Shown here: positions 33,358-42,602 of the stretch, piece by piece | Layout of the letters: each line of letters opens with the position of its first letter | How positions within the stretch are numbered: the stretch's first letter is position 1 | DNA from: Sulfobacillus sp. | GTDB taxonomy: Bacteria > Bacillota > Sulfobacillia > Sulfobacillales > Sulfobacillaceae | DNA length: 42,954 bases | Direction of reading: 5' to 3' | Assembly: GCA_027309085.1 (NCBI GenBank) | Contig: DAIDDL010000034.1 | Coordinates: 1 to 42,954, forward strand | The notes under the pieces: generated by a model | Told to the model about the DNA's origin: nothing | What the model saw: only the letters and a program-made list of their open reading frames with translations | The model's database searches: none | Made by a program: the position numbers and the translations under genes

Positions 33358-34404
33358 CTACAGCAGGTGGTCGTGCTGCCCTTCCTTTAGGGCCTGAACG
33401 ACTTGGCGGACGTCTTGGCTGCGGTCAGGCGACAAGATGAGGACCGCGTCCTTGGTTGCCACCACAAACAGGTCTTTGACACCGATGAACGAGACCACCG
33501 GCCCTTCGCTAATGGCCGTAACGTTCTGGCTGTCCACAAAAATCGCATGGCCGCGGGCCGCATTCTGCTCATCGTTGCGGGGGAGATGGCGTGCCAGCGC
33601 CGCGAATGTGCCCACATCGTCCCACCCGATATCCGCCGGCAATACGAAGACATTCTGAGCCTGTTCCATAATGCCATGGTCCACGGAAATCTGCGGAAGC
33701 TCAGGAAAAATTCTGTCCAAACCGTCCGGGTGCGCCACCAGTTCTTCAATGCCGTCGGCCAAAACGGGAAGTTGGATGCGGACGGCGCCGAGAAAATCTC
33801 TGGCCGTAAACGCGAACATGCCGGAATTCCACACAAAATGTCCCGACTGGACCATCTCCTGGGCCGCTTCCGCCGGGGGCTTTTCAATAAACCGCTTGAC
33901 GCGGGCAATGCCGTGAGCCACTTCCTGCCCCTGTTCAATATATCCGTAGCCTGTCTCCGCATGGGTGGGCACAATTCCGAACGTATAAAAGCCGCCTTGC
34001 GTTTCTGCGGCAGCCAGAGCCATTTCAGCCAGCTTTTGGAAGCGCTTCTGGTACTTGATCATGTGGTCTGACGGCAAAACCAAAAGCACGCCGTCCGGGT
34101 CCTGGGCGTAAATCTCTCGGGCAGCCCAGGCAATGGACGGGGCCGTGTTGCGGCCAACTGGCTCCCCCAAAATATGGGAGGCGGGAACGTCCGGAAGATT
34201 TGTCTGAACCTTCTCCACATAGTCTTGGCCGGTCACCACCCATGTGTTGTCAGGGCCGATAAGGGAACGGACCCGGTCCCTCGTGCTGCGAATCATGCTG
34301 TGGTTGCCCATCAGCGTCAGAAACTGCTTAGGATGCATCATGCGCGACAGCGGCCAGAACCGCTCGCCACGCCCTCCTGCCAAAATTATCAACCAACGTG
34401 CCAT
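33358..34404 (-). CDS. manC: Mannose-1-phosphate guanylyltransferase
   Basis: Makes GDP-mannose from GTP and mannose-1-phosphate for glycan synthesis. 348 residues, the single-domain bacterial length with no fused isomerase. Motifs: LIILAGGRGERFWPLSRM followed by PKQFL, GEPVGRNTAPSIAWAA, LPSDHMI, ETGYGYIEQG, VKRFIEKPP and FVWNSGMFAF. The usual SIDYAVMEK is VDHGIMEQ here. AAGGAG precedes ATG 34404. Confidence 0.92.
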   Translation of the reverse strand: MARWLIILAGGRGERFWPLSRMMHPKQFLTLMGNHSMIRSTRDRVRSLIGPDNTWVVTGQDYVEKVQTNLPDVPASHILGEPVGRNTAPSIAWAAREIYAQDPDGVLLVLPSDHMIKYQKRFQKLAEMALAAAETQGGFYTFGIVPTHAETGYGYIEQGQEVAHGIARVKRFIEKPPAEAAQEMVQSGHFVWNSGMFAFTARDFLGAVRIQLPVLADGIEELVAHPDGLDRIFPELPQISVDHGIMEQAQNVFVLPADIGWDDVGTFAALARHLPRNDEQNAARGHAIFVDSQNVTAISEGPVVSFIGVKDLFVVATKDAVLILSPDRSQDVRQVVQALKEGQHDHLL

Positions 34405-35223
34405 AGTGTGTGCGACTCCTTAGGGCGCCACCGCCGCCATTGCTGTGGATTCGGCCTGCGGTCCTGAGCCGTGGGGCGGGCTGGGGACTGTATGCGCATC
34501 CTTGTACTCCTTCTGTAAATGTAACATATTCACCCCGGGCTCGGCCAAGCCCACAGCATTTTCGCAGCTCTAAAGCATCAATCTGGTCCAAAGCAACAAT
34601 TAAAGCGCGGAATTCTTTGGAAGACCAGGTAATTCCGATGCGGATCAGGCATCTCCGAAATTCGAGGGACCGGAACCCCCACGGGGCGCTGCCGTGTTCC
34701 GGCAGAATCCGGGCGGAAATGCCACGGCACCAGGTGTACCGTGCCTCGCGCCAGCGATGTGAGAAAGCGACCCAGATTCACCAGATCAGCCGCAGCGGAC
34801 GGGGTCGGCTATATTAGCCAAGACGTCTATACGTAAAATTGATAATCCATCATGTTGCAGGATCTCAAACCCGGGACCAAAAAAACGCGAGACTGAATGT
34901 CGGCTTCAAACACCCAATGAATGGGGCGGTGTGAAGACGAGAATTTGCAGCAAAAATTACGCGCACGGGGATGAAGCCAGTCCGATTACCGCCACGGCCG
35001 AGTATTTTCGGTGGCAATGGAGAGCAGGTTCCCCGTCCCCGACCAAACGATTGCCGACAGCCAGTGTGATGGCGTTTACGGTCTTTGTCTCTCAAAAACT
35101 GGGCTTTTTCCAGAAACCCGGCCGTGGCTGTTAGTCCAAGGCGAGTTGGCGGCGGACTTGCCGCGGTCGCAATTCCCGGGACAGAAACGGGCGTGGCGTT
35201 TAACGCGGCGCTAATTGTCTCGT
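34405..35223. other. Decayed region without recognisable gene
   Basis: About 820 bases. Several open frames exist on both strands but none has a ribosome binding site plus family resemblance. Two minus-strand stretches around 34450-34650 (containing VALDQIDALELRKCCGLG) and 34580-34790 (GTVHLVPWHFRPDSAG) look like old coding sequence in different frames; I cannot name them. Confidence 0.45.
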
Positions 35224-35662
35224 TCACCCATAGTTTGCCGCCAGTTGTCCGATCATGGTGCGAAGACGTTGCACGGCATCTCCAGGGCGCAAGACCACCA
35301 GTCCCGGAGGATTAAAGAAATGGCGCATATAAACGTCACAAGCCAGTGCGTCGGTACGCGCAGGGCGGCGGCTACTACGTGAATGTCTTGGCGTGAGCAT
35401 ACGGGGCGACGTGCTCCATGTCTGTGGTATCGAGATCGGACCCTAACTGCAGACACTGCGGCCACAGCGTCTCGAAGATTGGTAAGGCCCGGGGAATTTT
35501 TTGCGAGAGGTTGCGGCGGACCTCTTCGGGCACGAGCGCGGAGGTCCATGCCTCAACTAAGCCCAGTTCAGCCACTTGAAGCAGCGCATGAGAGGCTTCG
35601 TCCGGCGATGCACTGCCTGCAATAATGACATCCGCGTCAAGAAACACTCGGAGAGATGGCAT
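35224..35662 (-). pseudogene. PIN-domain toxin, frameshifted
   Basis: ATG 35662 opens a PIN protein: SLRVFLDADVIIAGSASPDEASHALL with the first Asp, VEAWTSALVPEEVRRNL, then HVAPYAHAK. There the frame breaks; the next frame continues DIHVVAAALRVPTHWLVTF, and a further shift gives MRHFFNPPGLVVLRPGDAV to a stop at 35224. So about 145 residues were encoded, now broken by two frameshifts. The start overlaps the antitoxin stop by one base (TGATG). Confidence 0.72.
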
Positions 35663-35939
35663 CAGGTGTGATCGGGGGACGCAGGTTCTCCGGCTCCGTA
35701 GCGATCCTGAGCCCATGCCGTCAACATGTCTTGTACGGAGATGCGCTGCAGCACGCTCTGCCGCCACTTGTCTGGCGAGTTCTGTCACCACCGGGACACG
35801 AGAACTCATGATGACAATGCCGTCCCAATCCATTAGCGTTAGGGGCATGTTCAGCGCAAAGCCATAACGCTGACGCACTTTTTTGGGTAAAGTGACTACT
35901 CCACGGTCCCGTATTTGTACGTATATTGTTGCATGACAT
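35662..35939 (-). pseudogene. AbrB/MazE-type antitoxin, frameshifted
   Basis: The swapped-hairpin AbrB core is clear: ATIYVQIRDRGVVTLPKKVR, then QRYGFALNMPLTLMDWDGIV and SRVPVVTELARQ. A strong GGAGG precedes ATG 35939/35934, but the start is out of frame with this core by one base (apparently ATGGCA became ATGCA). A second shift near 35745 moves to ISVQDMLTAWAQDRYGAGEP and the stop at 35662-35664. Paired with the broken PIN toxin; both are dead. Confidence 0.7.
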
Positions 35940-36530
35940 CAAGACCTCCAGTCTTTAGACAGAGTATACCTGCAGAAAAACTGATGGCAAGCTTACTCTC
36001 TTCCTTTTTGCGAGTGGGGAGTGCGCCTGTGCGAACTGGGTGGCGCTCGCTCCTATCTGGTCGCGTTAGATCACCGGAAATCCTGAAATGGCGGTGAGTC
36101 CCCTATAGCCGCCGAGGCCTGACGTTACCCAGCGGCAACGATCATCAGCCATTTGTACCATCCCCATAGATGGTGTTCATAAGAGAGGGGTTGATTGACA
36201 CAGAACCCGGGAATCGCAGCGGCAGCAAATATGAGTTGACGACTTCGGTCACGGTGTCTAGAGAAACCGGGTTTGACACCACCACGAACACGGTGCTCGC
36301 AAGCTATGACATCCGGCCCGATCTCTCATATTGACCAGCACGTCGGGACCGGACCAGCCAATGGTGGCAGTGGTCTCAAGGCAAGCTATGCCCGTAATTT
36401 CCTGAGTGATGACGGTTTCAATGGCGGTGTCGCCATAGCCATGGCATGAAGTTTCCCCCCATGCATCCCGGCTTGCGGCGGCTTTCCCGGAATTCCCGCC
36501 CCTTTGCATCAACGGGACGGGCCCAGAGTA
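35940..36530. other. Decayed region upstream of phoU
   Basis: About 590 bases with no intact gene. On the + strand around 36190-36449, two frames read like coding sequence (IDTEPGNRSGSKYELTTSVT, then HIDQHVGTGPANGGSGLKAS with FLSDDGFNGGVAIAMA before a stop), so a small frameshifted gene is possible. I do not recognise it. Confidence 0.35.
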
Positions 36531-36536
36531 TATAAT
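36531..36536 (+). promoter_or_regulatory. -10 box of the phoU operon
   Basis: TATAAT, about 35 bases before the phoU start. TTGCAT lies 21 bases upstream, too far for a good -35 box, which would suit an activated promoter. Confidence 0.45.
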
Positions 36537-36570
36537 AAAGGGAACTCTCCAAGGGAAGGGGCGGGGCTTC

Positions 36571-37260
36571 GTGTTTATGAACAGTTATGACCGGTCGCTG
36601 CAACAAATCAAGGACCGGGTCAGTGTGCTCGGTCAGGACGTGTCCGCCATGCTGGAGCAGGCGCTCGCTTCCCTTTACCGCCAGGACAGGGCCTTGGCCG
36701 CTTGGGTCTTGGAGCATGATGACCCCATTGACGATGAAACCAACCAAATTGAAGAAGACTCCCTGCAGCTCATCTCTTTGCAGCAACCGAGGCAGAAGGA
36801 CTTGCGCATCCTAGCCGCAGCGCTCCGCAACGTGAGAGATTTGGAGCGGATTGCTGACTACAGCTGTGACATCGCAGAAGTCACCGAAATTCTGGCAGGC
36901 GCTCCCTATTTCAAACCGCTGAACGACATCAGCCGCATGGGGGAGAAAGCTCTGGCCATGGTGCAGCTGGCGCAAGAAGCCGTCAGCAGCCGCGATCAGG
37001 AACTGGCGCGGCAGGTGTTCTTGCGTGACGACGCCGTGGACGAGCTCTACCATGCTCTCCATGATGATATGCTGCGGGCCATGCACGAAGATTCCCGGGC
37101 CATTGAGCAGGCCAGCTACCTGTCTCTGGCAGTCCGCTATCTGGAGCGCATTGCGGACCATGCTGTCAACATCGCCGAAATGGCGGTGTTTGTGGAAAAT
37201 GGGAACCGCCGGCCTTTCCGCCGCATCCCGGACGGAGATAATGTCCATGGTCAGATCTGA
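36571..37260 (+). CDS. phoU: PhoU-family phosphate regulator
   Basis: 229 residues, two three-helix PhoU repeats. The signature with metal-binding acidic residues is seen twice: RNVRDLERIADYSCDIAEV (about 87-105) and RYLERIADHAVNIAEMAVF (about 189-207). PhoU modulates phosphate uptake and signalling. Next to it is a Na/Pi cotransporter-type gene and no pst genes, so it may control this transporter. Starts GTG 36571 or ATG 36577 are both possible behind GGGGCGGGG. Confidence 0.92.
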   Translation: MFMNSYDRSLQQIKDRVSVLGQDVSAMLEQALASLYRQDRALAAWVLEHDDPIDDETNQIEEDSLQLISLQQPRQKDLRILAAALRNVRDLERIADYSCDIAEVTEILAGAPYFKPLNDISRMGEKALAMVQLAQEAVSSRDQELARQVFLRDDAVDELYHALHDDMLRAMHEDSRAIEQASYLSLAVRYLERIADHAVNIAEMAVFVENGNRRPFRRIPDGDNVHGQI

Positions 37261-37275
37261 ACCGGGAGTCTGCTC

Positions 37276-38874
37276 ATGACCGCAAGCTGGATCTCTCTCG
37301 TCGGCGGCATGGCGCTCTTTACTTTTGGCCTGTCGCAGACGAGCGACAGCCTCAAAAGACTCACCGCCGGCTGGCTCAAGTCTCTGCTGCTGGTCATGAC
37401 CAAAAATCCTCTGGGCTCTATGGTGCTGGGCCTGAGCGCCACCATGCTGGCGGGCTCATCCAGCGCGATTACCGTGATGGTGGTGAGCTTTGTCAGCGCT
37501 GGGCTACTGGAACTGCGGCAGGCGCTGGAAGTGATATTGGGGGCGGCCATCGGCACCACCTTGACGGTGCAGCTGATCTCGTTCAATTTCATCCGCTACG
37601 CCCCGCTGCTGGTGTTTGTCGGGGTGGTCATCGGAATCATTCAAAGAGGGCGGCCCAATGCCTCCCTCGGCTCGCTGACTCTCGGGTTTGGCCTCATTTT
37701 CTATGGCATGATGGTGATGATTTCCGCGGTGCGCACTTTGTCGGGCGTCCCCCAAGTGCGAACCGCCCTGGCCGCGGTGGACCATAACCAATTCATGGCT
37801 TATGTGCTGGCCATGGTGTTCACGGCGCTTATCCAGAATTCCGCGACCGTTATTGCCCTGGCCATCACCTTCCGGATTCACGGCCTCATCGGTCTGCCAA
37901 CGGGCCTGATCATTGTGCTGGCCGCCAATGTGGGTTCCACCGCAGCCGCCCTGTACAGCGCGTGGCTGGGAGGCTCCCGCAGCGCCAAACGGACCGCAGC
38001 CGCCTACTTTCTAATGAAATTCACCGCCTCGCTGGCAGCCGTCCTGGCTTTGCCATGGCTTGAAATGGCCGTGCGGGCGGTCGACAGCTCTCCTGGCCGG
38101 CAGCTGGCCGATGCCCACTCGCTCTTCAATATCGCCATGGCTATCGTGTTCGTCCCGTTTTTAGGACCGCTGGCCCGCCTGATGGAGCGCATCTTGCCCG
38201 ATATCCTGCCGGAGCCCGTCAGCGTGCTGCTCGACACCGACTTGCTGGAAGATCCTCCCGAGGCGCTGTCCCGGGCGTCCTCAGAAATCGTGCGCATGGC
38301 CCGGATTATTGACAGCCGCATTTTCGAGATGCTGACAGGCTACCTGCAATTTCCCAGCGAGGCGGATTCCCGCACCATGCGCCAAGCTGAGTCTGACGTG
38401 GACCTGCTCCACCACGCTGTCACCCACTACCTGTTTCAGCTGGGACGGGAGACGCACCTTGCAGGCAGTGAGCTTTCAGGCCAAGTGCGCCTGCTGTATC
38501 TGGCCAACCACCTGGAGCACCTGTCCGACACTGCCATCAAGGTCATCAACACCCGCGACAAGCTGGTGCGCCGCAGCTTTGTCTGGCCTCCCTCATTATG
38601 GGACGACACCCGCAACCTGCTTGAGCGGCTTCGCGTCCAATTCGCGCGGCTTGCTCAGGCCATTGCCCAGGATGACGATGAGCAGGCATTGCAGCTTGTC
38701 CAGGAAAATCCGGAAATTCTGCGTCAGGAAGGCAAGATCCGCCTGAGGATCCTGACGCACGTCGACGAATCCCAGCTCCCCTTCACCTCGGCCCTTCTCG
38801 AGCTCTCCGATGACTTGTCGCTGTTGACCGGCCGCATCGCGGCGGTTTCACGGGCTTTGCTGGGAATCATCTGA
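37276..38874 (+). CDS. Na/Pi cotransporter family protein with C-terminal PhoU-like domain
   Basis: 532 residues. The membrane half (about 1-300, eight or more helices) has the two inverted repeats with serine-rich motifs AGSSSAITVMVVSF and ALIQNSATVIALAITF. The cytoplasmic half (about 335-530) is helical and PhoU-like (LYLANHLEHLSDTAIKVI). Family members import phosphate with sodium or are linked to c-di-AMP-type signalling. Co-transcribed with phoU, gap 15 bases. The 3' end overlaps the convergent tetR by 27 bases. Confidence 0.9.
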   Translation: MTASWISLVGGMALFTFGLSQTSDSLKRLTAGWLKSLLLVMTKNPLGSMVLGLSATMLAGSSSAITVMVVSFVSAGLLELRQALEVILGAAIGTTLTVQLISFNFIRYAPLLVFVGVVIGIIQRGRPNASLGSLTLGFGLIFYGMMVMISAVRTLSGVPQVRTALAAVDHNQFMAYVLAMVFTALIQNSATVIALAITFRIHGLIGLPTGLIIVLAANVGSTAAALYSAWLGGSRSAKRTAAAYFLMKFTASLAAVLALPWLEMAVRAVDSSPGRQLADAHSLFNIAMAIVFVPFLGPLARLMERILPDILPEPVSVLLDTDLLEDPPEALSRASSEIVRMARIIDSRIFEMLTGYLQFPSEADSRTMRQAESDVDLLHHAVTHYLFQLGRETHLAGSELSGQVRLLYLANHLEHLSDTAIKVINTRDKLVRRSFVWPPSLWDDTRNLLERLRVQFARLAQAIAQDDDEQALQLVQENPEILRQEGKIRLRILTHVDESQLPFTSALLELSDDLSLLTGRIAAVSRALLGII

Positions 38875-39465
38875 CGGGCAAGGCTCTGGCCTTCGCAGAA
38901 GCGCCAGCAAATTCCCGGCCACGTCGTCTCCCAGCCATGGCAGCTTGCTGTCCACGTGCCAGCGGGTGATCAGGGCAAACAGCAGTCCCAAAGCCGCCTG
39001 CGCCAAAAACTCGGGAGCGATGTCCCGGCGGAACTCCCCCTGATCCTGCCCCGCTTGGATGATCTCCACCATCTGCTGGCTCATCACCTGGCTCAGCTGC
39101 TCCTGCAGCACCGACTGCACCTCCGGATGAGTGGAGGCGTGCGACAGCATCTGGAAGAGAATTTGCCGGTTGAGGGGCCGGCTGTACACCGCCAGGTATT
39201 CCTTGACCAGCATCCGGATAGTGTCGCGGGGCGAGTCGCCCCGGCTGCTCTGGAGAACCTGCTGGACTTGCGCCAAAGGCGACGCCTGCCGTATCACCTC
39301 AAGAAACAGGCTCTCTTTGTCTTTGAAATACCAAAAAATCAGGCTGGTCGTGGAAATCTGCGCTTCCCGCGCGACATCCTTAATCGAGGCCTTGAATCCC
39401 TGGGCGCCAAACGCCTTCTGCGCCCCTTCGAGAATCTGCTCCCTGGTCGAACTGTCCTTGGCCAC
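38848..39465 (-). CDS. TetR-family transcriptional regulator
   Basis: 205 residues. N-terminal helix-turn-helix: TREQILEGAQKAFGAQGFKA followed by SIKDVAREAQISTTSLIFWYFKDKESLF (to about residue 52), with the usual TetR tail of ligand domain. Repressor of unknown ligand and target. Its own promoter region has a TACAAT -10 and a direct repeat CGCGAAC at 39487-39493 and 39516-39522. Overlaps the transporter gene tail to tail. Confidence 0.9.
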   Translation of the reverse strand: MAKDSSTREQILEGAQKAFGAQGFKASIKDVAREAQISTTSLIFWYFKDKESLFLEVIRQASPLAQVQQVLQSSRGDSPRDTIRMLVKEYLAVYSRPLNRQILFQMLSHASTHPEVQSVLQEQLSQVMSQQMVEIIQAGQDQGEFRRDIAPEFLAQAALGLLFALITRWHVDSKLPWLGDDVAGNLLALLRRPEPCPSDDSQQSP

Positions 39466-39900
39466 GGCCTTGCGCCATCTCCTGTCCGCGAACTGTTAAG
39501 ACCTATATTGTATCACGCGAACAAAAAAGGGTTCCCGCGCCGTTCCAGGCCCGGCCCAACGCACAGATTTCGCTCACACGGATATTCAATCATGAATGCG
39601 TCCCCTGATCTTCGCCGCGGTGAAAGGTGGGCTCGTATTCCCGGGCGGGCGCTTAGGACAGGCCCAGTGCGGGTCACTGCGGTGGTTCCCGAGAAATGCA
39701 GGACCTGCCACGCCCGGTTGCTCTCACCGCGCCGACTGCGCCATGATGGGTCCTGCGAGGTCCCTACTTTGCCGTCACCGGAAATAGGTAGAACTGAGAT
39801 GACCAACCCAGCCGCACCAGCAAAGTCAGTAATCTCGACTCATTTCTCTGCGTATGAAATGCTCCCAGTTCAGCCAACATATCCCGGAGGTGATGACAAC
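39466..39900. other. Divergent tetR-gerA spacer
   Basis: 435 bases. Holds the tetR promoter with its CGCGAAC repeat. The gerA frame is open through much of it, with an ATG at 39799 that could be an alternative gerA start. No sigma-G promoter could be matched with confidence. Confidence 0.4.
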
Positions 39901-41508
39901 GTGGCCTACGACGACTCTGCGGCGCTCAAAGATATTCAGGCCCTCGTGAAAAATCTCCTGCAGACCCTGGAAGCTTGGATCGCCTTGCAGCAGGACGGGC
40001 CTCTAGCCCTGACCCGCTACACCCCCGATGTGCCGGCCGCCTATAACCGCCTCAAGTCGGGATTCGGCACCAGCCCCGATGTGCTGCTGCGCTGGCTGCA
40101 GGTCCCCGCCTGCGCGCCGGACAAAGTGCTTCTGGCCAGCATTGACGGGTTGTCTGACACCCAGATGGTCGACCAGGACATTGTGGCGCCCCTGCTGCAG
40201 ACCCACGCCGACCCGGCGTCGTGGGGCGAAACCACGCTCACCCCGGGCCATATCCACGCCGAAACCTCATGGGACACCATCATTCAAGCGCTGGCGGCGG
40301 GAAACACCTTGGTCTTCGCCCCCCATTTTCCGAAAGTCTGGGTGGTGGATACCGTCACCTACAGGCAGCGCGCCATCACCCGCCCGCAGACGGAAATCAG
40401 CGTGCGCGGACCGGAAGATGCTTTCAACGAGGTGCTTCTGACCCAGATGAACCAGATTCGGCAGCGCATCCTGGACCCGTCCCTGCGGTTTCACCAAATT
40501 GTCCTGGGGGAGCGCCAGCACACCGCTGTCGCCGTGGCCTATCTTGACGGGCTGACCAATCCCGCGCTCGTAGAGACCGGCATTGCCCGGCTGGATCAGG
40601 TCAAAATTGGGGGCCGGGCCAACGCCACCATGATTGCCGGACTGATCCGGGACCACCCCCGGTCGATTTTCCCCACCATCCGCCCCACGGAACGGGTCGA
40701 TGTCGCCTGCTGGAGGCTGCTGGAAGGGAAAATTGTCATACTGGTGGACGGGGATCCCTTTGTCCTCATCGCCCCCGCGCCCCTAGCCGACTTTTACCGC
40801 ACCGGGATGGACTATTCCGACGTCTGGTACGACAGTTCTTTTGTGCGCATCATCCGCCTGGCAGGCTGGCTGCTAGGGGTCTATTTCCCCTCGCTGTACA
40901 TTGCGCTGACCCAGGTCAACACCAATCTCGTGCCCGCCGCTCTGCTGGAAATCACCCTGGGCAGCCATGCCGCGTTGCCCTTCTCCCCTTTTGAGGAAGC
41001 CATCCTCATGGTCCTCATTATTGAGGTGCTGCGGGAAGCGTCCTTGCGTCTGCCCAAACCCATGGGCACGACCATCGGCATCATTGGCGCCATCGTGGTC
41101 GGCACGGCGGTGGTCCAAGCGGGATTCGTGAGTCCCCAGATCATCGTCATCATCACCCTCACCGCTCTCAGCTTCTACACCGGTCCCGTGTACGACCTGA
41201 CGGGCTCCTGGCGGCTGATCAACATGGCGCTGCTGTTTACATCTGCCATTCTTGGTGTATTCGGCATTGTGCTCTTGACCATGGCGCTGGTCGGGTCCCT
41301 GACCCAGATGACCTCGTTTGGCGTCCCGTACGTTGTCCCCTACGCGCCTTTGCGGATAAAGGACTTCAAGGACTACCTGGTCCGAGCACCGTGGGTGGAC
41401 TTGCGCCAACGGCTCAACTCCTCGCGCCCCCTGGACGTCACGCGGAGTCGGCCTGGCACTGTCCCGGAAGTTCCCCACCTGCGCAAAACTCAAAAGGAGA
41501 GCCCGTGA
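39901..41508 (+). CDS. Spore germinant receptor subunit A (GerA family)
   Basis: A-subunit of an inner spore membrane receptor that senses nutrients. From GTG 39901 it has 535 residues. The hydrophilic N-terminal domain (about 1-300) contains PEDAFNEVLLTQMNQIRQRI with IGGRANATMIAGL. Then membrane helices follow from about residue 320 (FVRIIRLAGWLLGVYFPSLYIAL, FEEAILMVLIIEVLREASLRLP). GGAGG precedes GTG 39901 by 10 bases; ATG 39799 has a weaker site. gerA-gerC-gerB order with 4-base overlaps indicates one operon, presumably forespore-expressed. Confidence 0.9.
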   Translation: MAYDDSAALKDIQALVKNLLQTLEAWIALQQDGPLALTRYTPDVPAAYNRLKSGFGTSPDVLLRWLQVPACAPDKVLLASIDGLSDTQMVDQDIVAPLLQTHADPASWGETTLTPGHIHAETSWDTIIQALAAGNTLVFAPHFPKVWVVDTVTYRQRAITRPQTEISVRGPEDAFNEVLLTQMNQIRQRILDPSLRFHQIVLGERQHTAVAVAYLDGLTNPALVETGIARLDQVKIGGRANATMIAGLIRDHPRSIFPTIRPTERVDVACWRLLEGKIVILVDGDPFVLIAPAPLADFYRTGMDYSDVWYDSSFVRIIRLAGWLLGVYFPSLYIALTQVNTNLVPAALLEITLGSHAALPFSPFEEAILMVLIIEVLREASLRLPKPMGTTIGIIGAIVVGTAVVQAGFVSPQIIVIITLTALSFYTGPVYDLTGSWRLINMALLFTSAILGVFGIVLLTMALVGSLTQMTSFGVPYVVPYAPLRIKDFKDYLVRAPWVDLRQRLNSSRPLDVTRSRPGTVPEVPHLRKTQKESP

Positions 41509-42602
41509 TACGGACCGTCAAGGCCGCGCGCACCTGTCTGGTCCTGGTGTTCTTGCTGCTCTCGCTGACGGGTTGCTGGGATTCCAAGCCGATTGACCAC
41601 CAGGGCATTGTGCTCATGATGAGCATCCGGGCGGCCCAATCCCCCGGACAGTACGACTGGCGCTTTGTGTTTCCCAATGTCACGCTCTCGCCGAGCTCTC
41701 TGAGCGACATCAAACCGGGCGAGGAATACTACGACATCAAGGTCATGGCGCCCAACTTTGCCACCGCCGTCATGCTGGCCCAGGAAAAATCCGCGCGCTC
41801 CTTGTACCTGGGCCAGCTCGAGGGAATCGTCTGGGACAGCCGGCTGCCCTTCAGCCATCTGTGGCCCCTTCTCAGCGCCGTCAATGCGGCCGGTACGATT
41901 CCCAAAACCTATTGGGTCATGACCGCCGACGGCGTGTCGCTGTCCCGCTATATGAATTTTGTCTCGCCGCAGGTGGTGGCGCCGCGCATTGCCCTCGCCG
42001 CCTATTTTGACTGCACCCGCTGCTCCCCCATGCAGCTCGGAGAGCGGGGCTGGCAGTTCTGGTCCGACGCCGTCTCCCAAGGCATCAGTCCCTCGGTGCC
42101 CGTCGTGCAAATCAAGCAGGGCAGTCTGGCGGTGCGGGAAGTGGAGGTCTATGCCCCAAACGGCCAGGCCGTGGTGTACACCCCGGCCGAAACCCAGGGC
42201 CTGAGCTACCTGACTGGGCGGGTTCGGCGCCTGACCCTGACCTTCCCGTGGCACGGGCAAATGGTCAGCTTAGCCAGAGTCAGCGACCGCCGCTCCGTGA
42301 AGACGTGGCCAACGCCGCAGGCGCTCGACGTCCGCGAGACGGTCCACCTGAATGCCTTCATCGACGAAGTGTCGGGCCAGAACGCGGTGACCCTCAGCGA
42401 TGAGCACGCCATTGTCCGCCGGGCCGAGCACGATGTGCTGGGGCTGTGCCTCTTAGCGATCAACCGGGCCAACGCCACCCATACCGATCCCTTCGGCTAT
42501 GCCCGCCCCGGCGACTGGTTTCACCCAAGAGAGGGCTTTCGTCCCATAAAGGCCACGATCACCGTCATCCTCACAGTCAAAGGAGAGGGGGTCGTCCGGT
42601 GA
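41505..42602 (+). CDS. Spore germination lipoprotein, Ger(x)C family
   Basis: C-subunit of the germinant receptor, 365 residues. Lipoprotein signal: basic start, hydrophobic LVLVFLLLSL, lipobox LTGC (Cys about residue 22) followed by WDSKPID, the family hallmark. Body begins with GIVLMMSIRAA as expected. The C-terminal Ger(x)C domain is shorter than the usual about 380-400 residues but present to KATITVILTVKGEGVVR. GTG 41505 overlaps the gerA stop. Confidence 0.9.
   Translation: MIRTVKAARTCLVLVFLLLSLTGCWDSKPIDHQGIVLMMSIRAAQSPGQYDWRFVFPNVTLSPSSLSDIKPGEEYYDIKVMAPNFATAVMLAQEKSARSLYLGQLEGIVWDSRLPFSHLWPLLSAVNAAGTIPKTYWVMTADGVSLSRYMNFVSPQVVAPRIALAAYFDCTRCSPMQLGERGWQFWSDAVSQGISPSVPVVQIKQGSLAVREVEVYAPNGQAVVYTPAETQGLSYLTGRVRRLTLTFPWHGQMVSLARVSDRRSVKTWPTPQALDVRETVHLNAFIDEVSGQNAVTLSDEHAIVRRAEHDVLGLCLLAINRANATHTDPFGYARPGDWFHPREGFRPIKATITVILTVKGEGVVR

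Noticed and set aside
39513-39806. 97-codon minus strand frame upstream of tetR
   Set aside because: No ribosome binding site and no recognisable motif; lies in the tetR-gerA spacer.
38956-39900. N-terminal extension of the gerA frame
   Set aside because: Overlaps tetR antisense; GerA homology begins near 39901 where a GGAGG-GTG start exists.
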